Notes under the pieces: generated by a model
Seen by the model: the letters and a program-made list of their open reading frames with translations, nothing else
Databases searched by the model: none
Told to the model about the DNA's origin: nothing
Part shown: piece by piece, positions 35,581-45,604 of the stretch
Layout: the number at the start of each line of letters is the position of its first letter
Numbering within the stretch: position 1 is the first letter of the stretch
Translations under genes and position numbers: made by a program
Assembly (NCBI GenBank): GCA_030847615.1
Contig: JAUMIR010000001.1
Coordinates: forward strand, 84,121,501 to 84,185,500
Source of the DNA: Gambelia wislizenii
Taxonomy: Eukaryota; Chordata; Lepidosauria; Squamata; Crotaphytidae
Length of the DNA: 64,000 nt
Direction of reading: 5' to 3'

Positions 35581-38500
35581 GGCCTTATCTACATGGGCAA
35601 TTTACCCTGGCTTGCCCCCCTCTGAGAGCGCTGCAGTCCATACAACACAAGGCATTTGCCCCGATCTGCCACTGGGCAATCCTTATGACCTCTGGGGTAA
35701 AAACAGGGCTCAGACAAGGACAAACCAGAGTAGAGTCCAACACTGTTCTAAAATAATACCTGCTTTACTCTTCTGCTGCTGGGGAAAAATGGAGCAGGTC
35801 CTGTGAGACCACAGGAGCCCATCCCAGCAGGCCAGCCCATCACTCCAGCTGCCAGTTGCCCTTACCCTTCCGATCCAGGAAAGGGTGCAGCAGCATGTGA
35901 CCAAGGCTGAACACATGCAGGGGGCCTTTGGTCACAAGTTGCAGCTGACTTCCTTGATGCTGGGAGGGCAAGGAAAATGCCTATCCAGTCCGTGTTTAAA
36001 GACCTCCAAAAATGGAGAGTCCACCACCCTCTGAAGCAGTCTATTCCACTGTCACTCAGCTCTTACAGTAAATACAGTACGTTCTTCTAATGTTCTTCTG
36101 ATGTTGAGATGGAATCTCTTTTCTTGTAATTTGAACCCATTGATTTATATTCTAGTCTTTGGAGCATCAGAAAAATCCATCTTCCATCTTCTTCATGAGA
36201 TGTCTTCATTTCAAGATGGCTATCATATCACCTCTGTTTTCTCTTCTCCAAGCTAAACATACCTAGCTTATGGCTTAGTTTTCAGACATTTGATCACCTT
36301 GTTTGTCCTTTTCTGGACACATTCCAGCTTTTCAATTTCCCTCCTGAATTGTGCCCAGAACTGGACATAGTATTCCAGGTGACGTCTGAACCAAAACAGA
36401 ATAGAGTGGCACGATGACTTCCCTTGATCTGGACACTATGCTCCTATTAATGTAGCCTACAATTGCATTGTTCTTTCTAGCCACTCCATCACATTGTTGA
36501 CTCATATTTAGCTTGTAGTTTACTAAGACCCCCAGATCCTTTTCACATATGCTACTTTCAGGTCAGGTGACACTTATTCTGTATCTGTGCATTTCATGTT
36601 TCTTGTCTTGATATAGTACCTTACATTTATCTCTGTTGAAACTCATTTTATTAATTATAGCTCAGCTCTCTGATCTGTCAAGGTAATTTTGAATTCTGAT
36701 CCTGTCTTCTGGAGTAGTCACTATCCTCCTCTCAATCTGGCAACATCTGCAAACTTGATAAGCTTGGCTTCTATTCCATAATCTGTCATTTATGAAGATG
36801 TTGAAAAACTTAAGGGCCAGGACAGAAACCCGAGGCACCCCACTAGTCACTTCTCTCCAGGATAAAGTGCAACCATTGGCAATTACTCTCTGTTTAATCA
36901 GTCAACCAACTGTCAGTTCACCTAACAGTAGCACTGTCTAGCCCATAGTTGCCCAGTTTGCTTGCAAGATTATCATTAGGGAACTTGTCAAAGGTCAAAC
37001 GTGATACGATATCCATAGCAGTCCCCTGATCTATCAAGCTTGTAACTCTATCAAAAAAAGAGATAAGATTAGTTTGGCATAACTTGAGAAACCCATGCTG
37101 GCTCTTAGTAATCACAGCATTCTTTTTCCAGTGTGCCAGACTGAATATTTAGTGATCTGTTCTAGAACCTTTCCTGATATTGACATTGAGTTGACTGGTC
37201 AGCAGTTGCTCGGGTCCTCTTTTTTGCCCTTTTTGAAGTCGGAGAAAACATTTGCTCTCTTCCAGTCTGTTGGGATCACTTCTGTCATCCAAGAATTCAT
37301 AGAATCATAGAATCATAGAGTTGGAAGAGACCACAAGGAGTGTTTTACAACATTGAGTGCCACTATAAATTGAATATTCCTCAGATACAAATAATTAAAT
37401 ACAAACCATTGAAGCATCATTCAGCAGTGGTATCATATATATATATAAAACACATACAGTTCCCAGTCATTAACACAGTTAAGTGAGGCCCTAGCCTAGT
37501 CAGTATTCTGCTTAAAAAGCCCCAAAGAAAGAGAGTCCAACATAATTCTCAAAGGTTATTGTCAGTGACCATGAGATCTGCAAGTTCCTTTAACATTATT
37601 GATGAAGTTCATCCAGCCCTGGAGACTTGAATTCATTTAGAATAACTAGGTATTCCTTTACTACCTCTTTACCTATTATAGGCTGCAGTTCTCTTAGTGT
37701 AATTTTTACCACTGAGAGCACTGTTTCCTTTTTGGGAGAAGACTGAGACAGGCTTCTCATTGTCTCTATTACCATTTCACCATCTCCTTTACACAGTGGA
37801 CCTACTATTTCCTTGATCTGCCTCTTGATCTGAACATAGCCAATTTTTTAAAAATTATTTTTAACCTTTCTAGCAACCCTGAGCTCCTTCAGAGCTTTAG
37901 ATTTTCTGAATTTCCCCCTACAAGTATTGGCTACTCATTTGCATTCCACTTTGGTGATTACTCCCATCTTTTTCTTATGCATGTTTCTTTTAAATCTCAG
38001 CCCATCTGAAAGTTTTTTTTTACATCCATCCTGGTGTCTTTAGACACTTTCCAGTTTTCTTCCTCATTGGAATTGTTTGCAACTATGCCTTCAATATTTC
38101 ACCTTTAAGAAACATCCATGCACCATGGACTTCCTTTCCTTTGAACATTTCTGACCATAGGATTTCACTCAGTATTTCCCTAAGCCTACTGAAGTCAGCT
38201 TTCTTTACATCAAGTGTGTGTATTTGACTACATTTGGCTTCCTCTTTCTAACAAATCCTCAGAGAACATGGTTACTCCCACCCAAGGATCCCACTACTTC
38301 CACCTTTGTTGGCTAGGATCACATCTAGAATAGCTGATTCCCTTCTTCCCTTCTCCACATTTGTACAATGAAAGTGTCTGCAAGCCTAGTGAGGAATTTG
38401 TTGAACCTTACACTTTTGGCAGAGTGTTATTTCTGACAAATATCCGGGTGGTTGAAGTATCCCATTGTGATTATATCACTCCTTTTTGAATATTTGATCA

Positions 38501-38633
38501 TTTGTTTTAGGAAGGCATAATCCAAATCTTTAGTCTGGCCTGAGGTAGTAGATACCCATAATGCTGTCATTTTTGTTTCTCTCCCCTCTAATGTTTATGC
38601 AAATGCTCTCAACCTGTTTTCCATGCTCTAAGT

Positions 38634-39028
38634 CAGTGATGGCGAACCTATGACACGCGTGTCAGCACTGACATGCATAGCCATTTATGATGACATGCAG
38701 CCGCATGCCGAGAAGGATGTTTCACACACACACCACCCTCCCTAAAGTGGTGATCGGGGCTTCAAAGCCCCGGTTGCCACTTTCGTCCCCACTCCCACCC
38801 TCCCTGAAGTGGTGATCAGGGCTTTGAAGCCCCGGTCGCCATTTTCCTCCACCCCCCACCCTCCCTAAAGTGGTGATCGGGGCTTCGAAGCCCCGGTCGC
38901 CATTTTCCTCCAGTCCCCCCCACCACTGCCTCTCTAAAGTTTTTTCCTCGAAGTGACACACCACTTGAGTTATGCTCAGATTTTTGGCGAAGTTTGACAC
39001 ACCAAGCTCAAAAGGTTGTCCATCACTG
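38634..39028. mobile_element. hAT-type MITE with perfect 8-bp target duplication
   Basis: The left end CAGTGATGGCGAACCT pairs with the right end AGGTTGTCCATCACTG. The 8-bp sequence CTCTAAGT occurs immediately outside both ends (38626-38633 and 39029-39036), an exact target-site duplication typical of hAT. The interior holds a GC-rich minisatellite (listed separately). It interrupts the antisense CR1 tract. Confidence 0.9.
38731..38940. repeat. About 62-bp minisatellite inside the hAT MITE
   Basis: A unit of 61-62 bp beginning 'CCCTCCCTAAAGTGGTGATC' and containing the palindromic 'GGGGCTTCAAAGCCCC' is repeated three times (starts near 38736, 38798, 38859), with a partial fourth. Confidence 0.85.
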
Positions 39029-39439
39029 CTCTAAGTCATCGATCTCCTCACAGCTGTACACAACTCCTCCTCCTCTCCTTTGTGGTCTGTTTCTTTTTGG
39101 TTATAGATTATATCCTTCTATTACTATATTCCAATCATGAAACTCATCCCATCAGTGATCCCTATTAAATCATATTTGCCTTCATGTGTTAAGAGTTGAT
39201 GATCACCTTGTTTATTTCCCATGCTCTGTGCATTCATGTAGAGACATCTAAAACCATCTTCAGTTGATTCCTTGTTTTTTCTACCCACTCTTGGGTTTTT
39301 CTACTGTTGGTCCAATTACCACTGTATCATTGTGATATAACTCTAGCAACCATGCCTGCATCCTGTGGAATCCTGAGGTTTAAAGTCTGGTAAAGAAGTA
39401 GAGTTCTGGCTGAAAATTCTAAGTGCCCCTCCCTATAGT

Positions 39440-42030
39440 ATAAATCCAATCATAGGTGTTACGATTGTGTAGGGCCCCGTATCTTTTATTCATCATTCTT
39501 TTATCTATTATATTTATTTATCTATATTAGTTATTATCTATAACTAATTTATCTATATTAGTTATATCAGAGCAGCTTGCATATTGTTTTAAGCAACAGC
39601 AATTTACACATCTACACTGCATTAAGCGTTATTCTGAAAAATAATATTCCATAAACCATTTCTCCCAGTTAAAAAAAGCATTGGGGAAAAAACAAGCAGG
39701 GGGGGAAAACACATTTCCCCCAAATGTTTATGTGTGTTTCAGGACTTCACATCTCTATTTATAACTCACTACTTCCATGCTTTGAGGTAGGAATAAATCC
39801 AATGAAATCTGAGGAGTACAGTTGTGAACATACCATAAAATGAAATGAGAGGGATTTCCTCATCCCTTTTTGATGGTTCTGCAGGGATATGAATCCAAGT
39901 CTATCCATTAACTGTTTTGAACCACTACCATCCTCTTTGCAATCTGATTGTTAGTTTTTATTACATGAAGATTACACGAACAACTGGTAGTCCATATCTT
40001 CTCTTTTCGTCTGTACTCCCTGTAGTCATTTTAGGAGCTCCCCTCCTCCATAAATGGAGAAAAATTATATTTAAAAGTTTTAAACAATTTTTAATGTCTC
40101 TTACAATGGTGCAGGCTTGTGTGTATGCAGTGATTCTGTAGGAGTGCTGGATGTAGTAACAGGAAAATAATTTAGTTTACTGATGATCTCAATTTTTATT
40201 TATTGTTATTTGACTGCAAAAAAACAAAAAACAACATAATTGCAAGTGTGTGAGTAATGCCTGCTCAAAGCCACAGAAGCAGCTGAATTGGCAGCATCTC
40301 TTTTGTGTAGATATCTGAAGAGGCTAATGCTGGATTAGAATGCTTTGCTATGCATCATGTTTCTAGTCTGTATGGCAAAGCTGTTACTCATACTCTGTAT
40401 TTACGTTGCTACTTCTTCTAATCCAGTATGAGTTACTTTCCTATACAGTTGTCCCTCCACATTTGCAGTGGTTAGGGATGCAGGACCCCTGTGAAAGTGG
40501 AAAAACCATGAATATCTCTAAGACCTGCAAGTCAGATTTAATACACAAAAAAGGTGCCTGTTCAATCTGCGCATTATTTTCCGCCACCTCCTCTGCTGTC
40601 CTCTGCCATTTTTAATGGTAACTTTGATAAGATCAGTGTCCATCTTGAGTTGTGTTCAGTTAAGTTGGGCTTAGTCAGTGGTCAAATCTTTGGTCCCTGA
40701 GAGAAAATGAAACTGGCAGGTGCGTGCATTCCCTCTCTCACTCATTCTGGTAGAAGGGGGGAAGGAATGTGATGTGATGGGGGAACAGGAAGAGGGATGA
40801 CCAGTGGTACTCCCTCCCCACTCTGAGCAGCCCAGAAAGTGCAACACAGGGATTGTCACACACACCACATACACACAGACACCTCTGTCACACACGCCCA
40901 TCTCTCTCTCTCTCTCTCTCTCATACACACACACACACACACTGTCCTTGGGGCATCCTGCTGCCTTGGCTCTCTCCTCCTCCCCTCCCCCTGTCTTGCT
41001 CCCTCTGCCAGCCCTGAGGACCCATATACCACTGGCCCTCCCTCCTACTACTCCCCCTGTCTCATCTCCTACCCCCTCTGTTTATGGAGGAGGGGAGCTC
41101 CTTATATGCTGTTGGTTACTACATGGAAAGGAAACTGCCAAGGGATACTAAGCCGTAGACTATATTCAGAGGGAGGAAGTGACAAACCTCCTCCAAATAA
41201 ATCTTGCCAAGAAAACCATATGATAGAGTTGCTGTAAGTTACAGTCAACTTGAAGGCACATGACAACAATACGAACTTATCAGCAAGCCTGTCTGTAGTA
41301 GTGTTTTTGCACTTGCCCCAAGTCACCACAGATGCCTGTCTGTCTGTCTGAGAAGAGTTTATACTTGATGCACTGATCTGAAGTGGTGATATTATCTTGT
41401 TAGAAAAGGGACAAGGATGCACTGTATATAGTAAAGATGGAAGCGACTGAGCCCCCTCCCTTGACATCTTAAAGTGGTCTATTTCATACTGCTGGGTACC
41501 AAAGAACTAGAAAATAAACCAATAAATGAGGTATCTGGTCTAGTATTCATCCAGAATACTTTCTCCATGTCATTTTCCCAATTAAATTTCTCCACCACCC
41601 AAAACTGCTATTGGCACCATAAAGAATAACTATTAGGTGTCATATAGGTGTCATATTCATGCCATATGTATTGATCCCTTTACCATTATGAGTACCGACT
41701 AGGAAATTATTAGTACCTATGGGTCTGAGATAGCAGAACTGTTAGCTACGTTGATAAAATCATTAACACAGGGACATTAGCATTAGACTTAGCACAGTTA
41801 GTTTGTCTGAATGGGACACTGGGCCCAAACCAATAAGATAAAACAGATAGTGTCTAAATGCAGGACAGTACATGCACAGATAAATAAATAAATAAATAAA
41901 TAAATGTACAGGATGAGGTAGACCTGGTTTGGGAATAGTATATCTGAAGAGGAACTAGGTATTGTACTTGGGGCTGTTAACAGCTTCCATCTAATTTGGT
42001 CCTTTTCAATACTTTACTGTTTATTTATTT
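39440..42030. other. NID1 intron 1, 3' part with simple repeats
   Basis: 40445-40540 starts like a Tigger-type MITE ('ACAGTTGTCCCTCCACATTT') without a visible partner end. 40900-40945 is a (TC)n(AC)n microsatellite. 41199-41270 is a plus-strand SINE2-like tail ('CAACTTGAAGGCACATGACA'). 41881-41904 is (AAAT)n. The intron ends with a T-rich tract before the acceptor at 42034-42035. Confidence 0.55.
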
Positions 42031-42035
42031 ACTAG

Positions 42036-42335
42036 GTTCTCACTAATGGCATCATTGCAGTGAGTGAGCCTTCAAGGGAAGAAGATTATCTTGGCCAGTT
42101 TCCTCTCAATTTTGGAGGCATTGCTCCCTTTTATGCTGATTTGGATACTACAGCTGGACAAGGGAGGGTGTATTATAGGGAAGAGTCATCACCTGATGTC
42201 CTCCAGCTTACTGCCAACTATATTAAAAGGGGCTTTCCAGAGACTACCTTTGACCCAAGTAGTGTTGTCATTGTTACCTGGGATTCTGTGGCTCCTTATG
42301 CTGGTCCTGGAGGTGATGCCACTTTACAAGCAAAG
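42036..42335 (+). CDS. NID1: Nidogen-1 exon 2: G1/NIDO domain, first part
   Basis: Exactly 100 codons, phase 0 at both ends. The acceptor is TTTATTTACTAG|GTT and the donor CAAAG|GTGAGT. It encodes VLTNGIIAVSEPSREEDYLG, FPLNFGGIAPFYADLDTTAG, GRVYYREE, and a PSSVVIVTWDSVAPY stretch that aligns with human NID1 (NGIIATSEP, FGAVAPFLADLDTTDG, KVYYRED, PSSAVVVTWESVAPY). This is the N-terminal half of the NIDO domain found in nidogens, tectorin and mucin-4-type proteins. Intron 1 is about 20.6 kb. NID1 rather than NID2 is favoured because later exons match NID1 almost residue for residue as I recall it. Confidence 0.95.
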
Positions 42336-43180
42336 GTGAGTAATGTAGCAACAGACAAATTAGATAGCCTTGTTAAATAATAAAACTATTGCAGATTAAG
42401 TAATAGTGCATGTTTATTTGGAAGTAAGTATGCTGATGCCTATGGGGTTTATCCCTCCATAAAGCCTTTCCCAATCTGATGTCCTTCCATTTATGCTCCA
42501 GTTCCACAAGTCTCAGTCATTGTGGACAGTGTTCAGAATTATGAGAGTCACACCATAAAAAACACCAGAGGTGTCACAAGTTGTGAAAGAACTCCTAGTG
42601 CGTAGGTCTGAGTTTGCAACCATACATGCAGTTCTATGCAGTCTCCTCAGAAGTAAACCCATTAGGTTCTATAGTAAAAGATTCCTCCCAGGAAAAAAAT
42701 GGCTAAAAATAATGCTAACATATAGGGTTTCTCAAGAAAAATAGATTGAAGAGGAATGTATTTGCACAATATTGTAAACTGTTTTTCAGTATGCAAATTC
42801 AGAACTACTGGTGGCCCATGTTCTGAGCAGAAGCCAGAGTACAAGCTGCTGACATTCAGAGCTTTAGGTGAGATAGCCCAATATTCATACTTACAAAACA
42901 ATCTTGAAATATAATTTATGAATGAATGTGAGTATAATATCGATACTGTCAGGTGCATGCAAACAGAAGTGCTCCATGTTCCACTGAACTCTCAAGATGC
43001 TATTCTCCAATTCCCCTTTTATTCCAGAGTCCCCAGTACCACTTCACACATTGTTCTATAGGGTCCCCCAAAACTCCAAAATAACTTTTCAGGAGCCAGA
43101 AGAGGCTGCAGAAAGGAGGAGGAATCACCCCCGGCCTCTTCACTTCCTTCAATAAGAGCATCTGTTTCATTTCATTTTAT
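42336..43180. other. NID1 intron 2, 5' part, no feature seen
   Basis: Intronic sequence without recognised repeats. Confidence 0.45.
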
Positions 43181-43700
43181 TTTAATTGCACCTTTCTCCC
43201 AATTTATTTATTTTTCCCACCTTTCTCCCAGTAAACTCCCAAGGCAGCTTACAATACAAGCTTAAAAAATATAACAAAACCAATATACAATATAAACATT
43301 TAAATAAATCAAGACAATCCTATTAAAATTAATGTTAAAACATTTTCAAACATGTTTAGAACATAATAGAGTTAAAAGTCCAGCACACCCCATTCAAAGA
43401 AACCCTTCTGCACAACCAAGATGTTGAAGCCCTGTCTAAATAAAAGTATGTTGCCTTCCAGCAAAAAGAGAGTAGAGAGGGGGCAACCAAACCTCCTGTG
43501 AGAGGAAATTCCATTGTCTCGGAGCAGCTACTGAGAAGTATCTCTCCTCACCAAATGTGCCTGTGATGGTCGTGGGACTGAGAGAAAAGTGTCCCCCAAA
43601 GATGTTAAAACATGGGCAGGCCCATATAAGAAGATATGGCCTTTCAGGCATCCATTTATGGCAGCCCAGTGAACAGAACTTTGATACAATCCGGTAAATG
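43180..43700 (-). mobile_element. Decayed LINE fragment (L2/CR1-like)
   Basis: The minus strand contains EERYFSVAAPRQWNFLSQEV near 43490-43550, which resembles the RAFS.AAPRLWN.LP..V C-terminus of L2-type LINEs. 'TAAACTCCCAAGGCAGCTTA' near 43231 resembles the following 3' UTR. Limits are approximate. Confidence 0.55.
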
Positions 43701-43839
43701 TAGCACTGGGAAATGTTTATTGCCCATTCTTGTCCAATATTAAAGTTTCAACCACAGCTTGTTGACGTTAATGTGCCATTTCTCATTCCTCCCCCCCCCC
43801 AATGGTTGTGAATTGTGAATGTCTTGAAAATATTTTTTT

Positions 43840-43998
43840 TTTAAAAATCATAAAACAAATGTTGCTGTTCACTATTTTATAAAAGGGATGTCATTTTACT
43901 ATGCCATTGTATATAATGGGACTTGAGCAGCCATGGATTTTGGTATCCATGGGGGGTCCTGGAACCAAACCCCAGTGGATACCAAGGGCCCATTGTAC
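43840..43998 (-). mobile_element. Tigger-like (pogo) end fragment
   Basis: On the minus strand it reads 'TGGGCCCTTGGTATCCACTG', 'TTCCAGGACCCCCCATGGAT' and 'GCTCAAGTCCCATTATATAC'. This closely resembles the terminus of the Tigger4/Zombi-type elements I know from mammals. Confidence 0.65.
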
Positions 43999-44192
43999 AA
44001 GCAATGCAGTAACTGGCTGAGTTAATGGCAAACCCTGGACAAGTGCCGTGACATCAATGTGCTTCACGCGTATCCACCCTTGAAAATTTTCCCAAATGCA
44101 TCACTACATGGTATATTCCCCGTCCCTTTGCATCCTTATCTTCTCTATATAAATCCTTCCCTAAAAAACCATGACAAATTTTAATTAGACTA

Positions 44193-44446
44193 CAGTAGGA
44201 CTCCTGTATCCACTGATTCATTATCCACTGATTCAGTTATCCACAGGACACAAAACAGCACACCTACCATAGAATCTTCCTAGAAAATGTGTCCTCTCTA
44301 GCTATTTTCTAGGTCCTCCAAGGCAACTCTATGGTATTTTAAACCAGTTGTCCCATTATTTTCAATGGTGTTTGCTATTATCCACTGTTTTCGGTAACCA
44401 TGAGCCCCCCCTCCAAACCAATCCCCAGCAGATTTTGGTCCTACTG
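44193..44446. mobile_element. Tigger/mariner-type MITE, 254 bp, TA flanks
   Basis: The left end CAGTAGGACTCCTGTATCC and the right end (reverse complement CAGTAGGACCAAAATC) are each bounded by TA. The interior is shared with 33257-33519. The DIRS element begins only a few bases beyond its right TA. Confidence 0.8.
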
Positions 44447-44451
44447 TACTT

Positions 44452-44596
44452 CATTCTCTGAGGGAGGGGTGATACGGGTCCTTCACATCTGGGTTTCGTC
44501 AGTCACCGCCCAGGTGTAGCAGGAAGTTACATCAAGCCTTTTGATATTCAAAATTCTTTGTCTTCATCTCCTCCATCATGGAGCCACGAGGCCAGT
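44452..44596 (+). repeat. DIRS left inverted terminal repeat
   Basis: Starts CATTCTCTGAGGGAGGGGTG and continues to GGAGCCACGAGGCCAGT. It pairs with the right repeat over its whole length except the outermost bases. The first 42 nt (44452-44493) are an exact reverse complement of 50445-50486 in the internal complementary region. Confidence 0.9.
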
Positions 44597-44856
44597 TCTA
44601 ACTTCCTGCTTCGCCCAGTAGGTAGCTGAGAAATCTCCTCCATCTGTTCTACTTTTATTCTTTTTCCTTTTCCATTCCTTTCCTTTCTTTCTCCTTTTTA
44701 GTCACTAGCTCTGCACTAGAGCCTTATTTTTTCCTGTTTGAATTTCCCGCCTTTAAAAAACAAAACAAAAAAAACCTCTCTCCTCTCGCGGCTCTTCAGG
44801 CCCCCTCCCCCCCGCCCTTTCTCTCTCCTGATTGGGCTACCTCACAGCCAGCGACC

Positions 44857-45234
44857 ATGCAAGCCCAGGAGGGCCTGCAAACGGCGGGAAACTGTTCCGG
44901 AGAGGCCGGGGATGCGGCCACCGATCGCGGCCTCTCCGACCTTGTGGCCAGCGCTGGATCGGGAACCGCGGTCGCCATTGCTGCCGCTGCCGGTTCCCTG
45001 ACGGGCGTCCCGCAGAGGGACGCAGCCCGGAGGGCTCACAAGGCCATCGTGGCTGGGAAGGCCACGGATGGCCACATGGCGCAAAAGCCGCGGAAGAAGC
45101 CGGCACAGCATAAGAAGAAGCCGGCTTCAGACGACTCCTCTGGGGCTGCGATCCTCCCTCCGCCCCTATGGAATGTGTGGCACGCTCCGGGCCCTTGTTG
45201 CCAGTCGTGGACGGGGGCAGGAGCCTCCGCTCAG
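44857..45234 (+). CDS. DIRS ORF1 (Gag-like), proposed first exon
   Basis: The ATG at 44857 has A at -3. The frame runs 126 codons to a consensus splice donor CAG|GTAAAG at 45235. The product begins MQAQEGLQTAGNCSGEAGDA and contains a lysine-rich patch KPRKKPAQHKKKPASDD, suitable for nucleic-acid binding or nuclear entry. Beyond the donor the same frame turns into arginine/proline-rich sequence unlike the rest of ORF1. A junction from 45234 to 45605 keeps the frame exactly (378 nt, phase 0). The splice is inference; a frameshift relative to an ancestral intronless ORF is the alternative. Confidence 0.6.
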
Positions 45235-45604
45235 GTAAAGGGGACCCTTGGGGGGGGATTGAGGAGGAAATGCCCCTTCCCCGGTGCATCGTGCCCTCCC
45301 TGCTCCTGGGGACGGCGCGCTTCTTACCACCCTGGTGCCCAGAGGGTACTCAAGAAGGGGACGGGGGGAGCGGGGACACACTCACCCCCATGGAGGTCTC
45401 CCCAGCCACAGGACCGAAAGCCTCTGCCACCACTTCTGTGGGGGGGGAGGGGGATCCACCGCACGACCCGGATTCCCAGGCTGCGGCGGGCCCATCGGCG
45501 GAGGGCAGCCAACCTACAGCCCAACCATGCCAGCCATCGGAGAGCCCAGGTTCCGAAGGGCAGGCCAGGCAGGTCCCAACTTCCCAGCCCCCCCCCCCAC
45601 TCAG
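45235..45604 (+). other. Putative spliceosomal intron inside DIRS ORF1
   Basis: 370 nt from GTAAAG to a textbook acceptor: an 11-base C run (45588-45598) followed by ACTCAG|G. Removing it joins the ATG-initiated frame at 44857 to the long Gag-like frame that is open from 45605 to 47479. A third frame (45168-45857) is also open through this block, so retention could still give a product by frameshifting. Confidence 0.5.

Larger units (their letters stand above)
35944..39430 (-). mobile_element. CR1/L3-type LINE body, antisense in intron 1
   Basis: The minus strand reads as a decayed CR1 reverse transcriptase: VIPTDWKRANVFSDFKKGKK-like sequence near 37250, SQHGFLKLCQTNLISFFDRV near 37060, GVPRVSVLALKFFNIFINDR near 36800, and KDLGVLV-type sequence near 36540. 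Many stops and shifts. 37300-37345 is an extra CR1 3' terminus ('ATAGAATCATAGAGTTGGAA'), implying a second CR1 insertion. The hAT element at 38634-39028 is inserted in the upstream part. The outer limit near 39430 is approximate. Confidence 0.7.

Noticed and set aside
38745..38930. CRISPR-like array (three units of about 62 bp)
   Set aside because: A contiguous minisatellite inside a hAT MITE in a vertebrate genome, without spacers.
44837..45289. Antisense open frames across the DIRS element (also 46099-46554 and 49435-50010)
   Set aside because: Shadows of the GC-rich sense coding frames; no motif.
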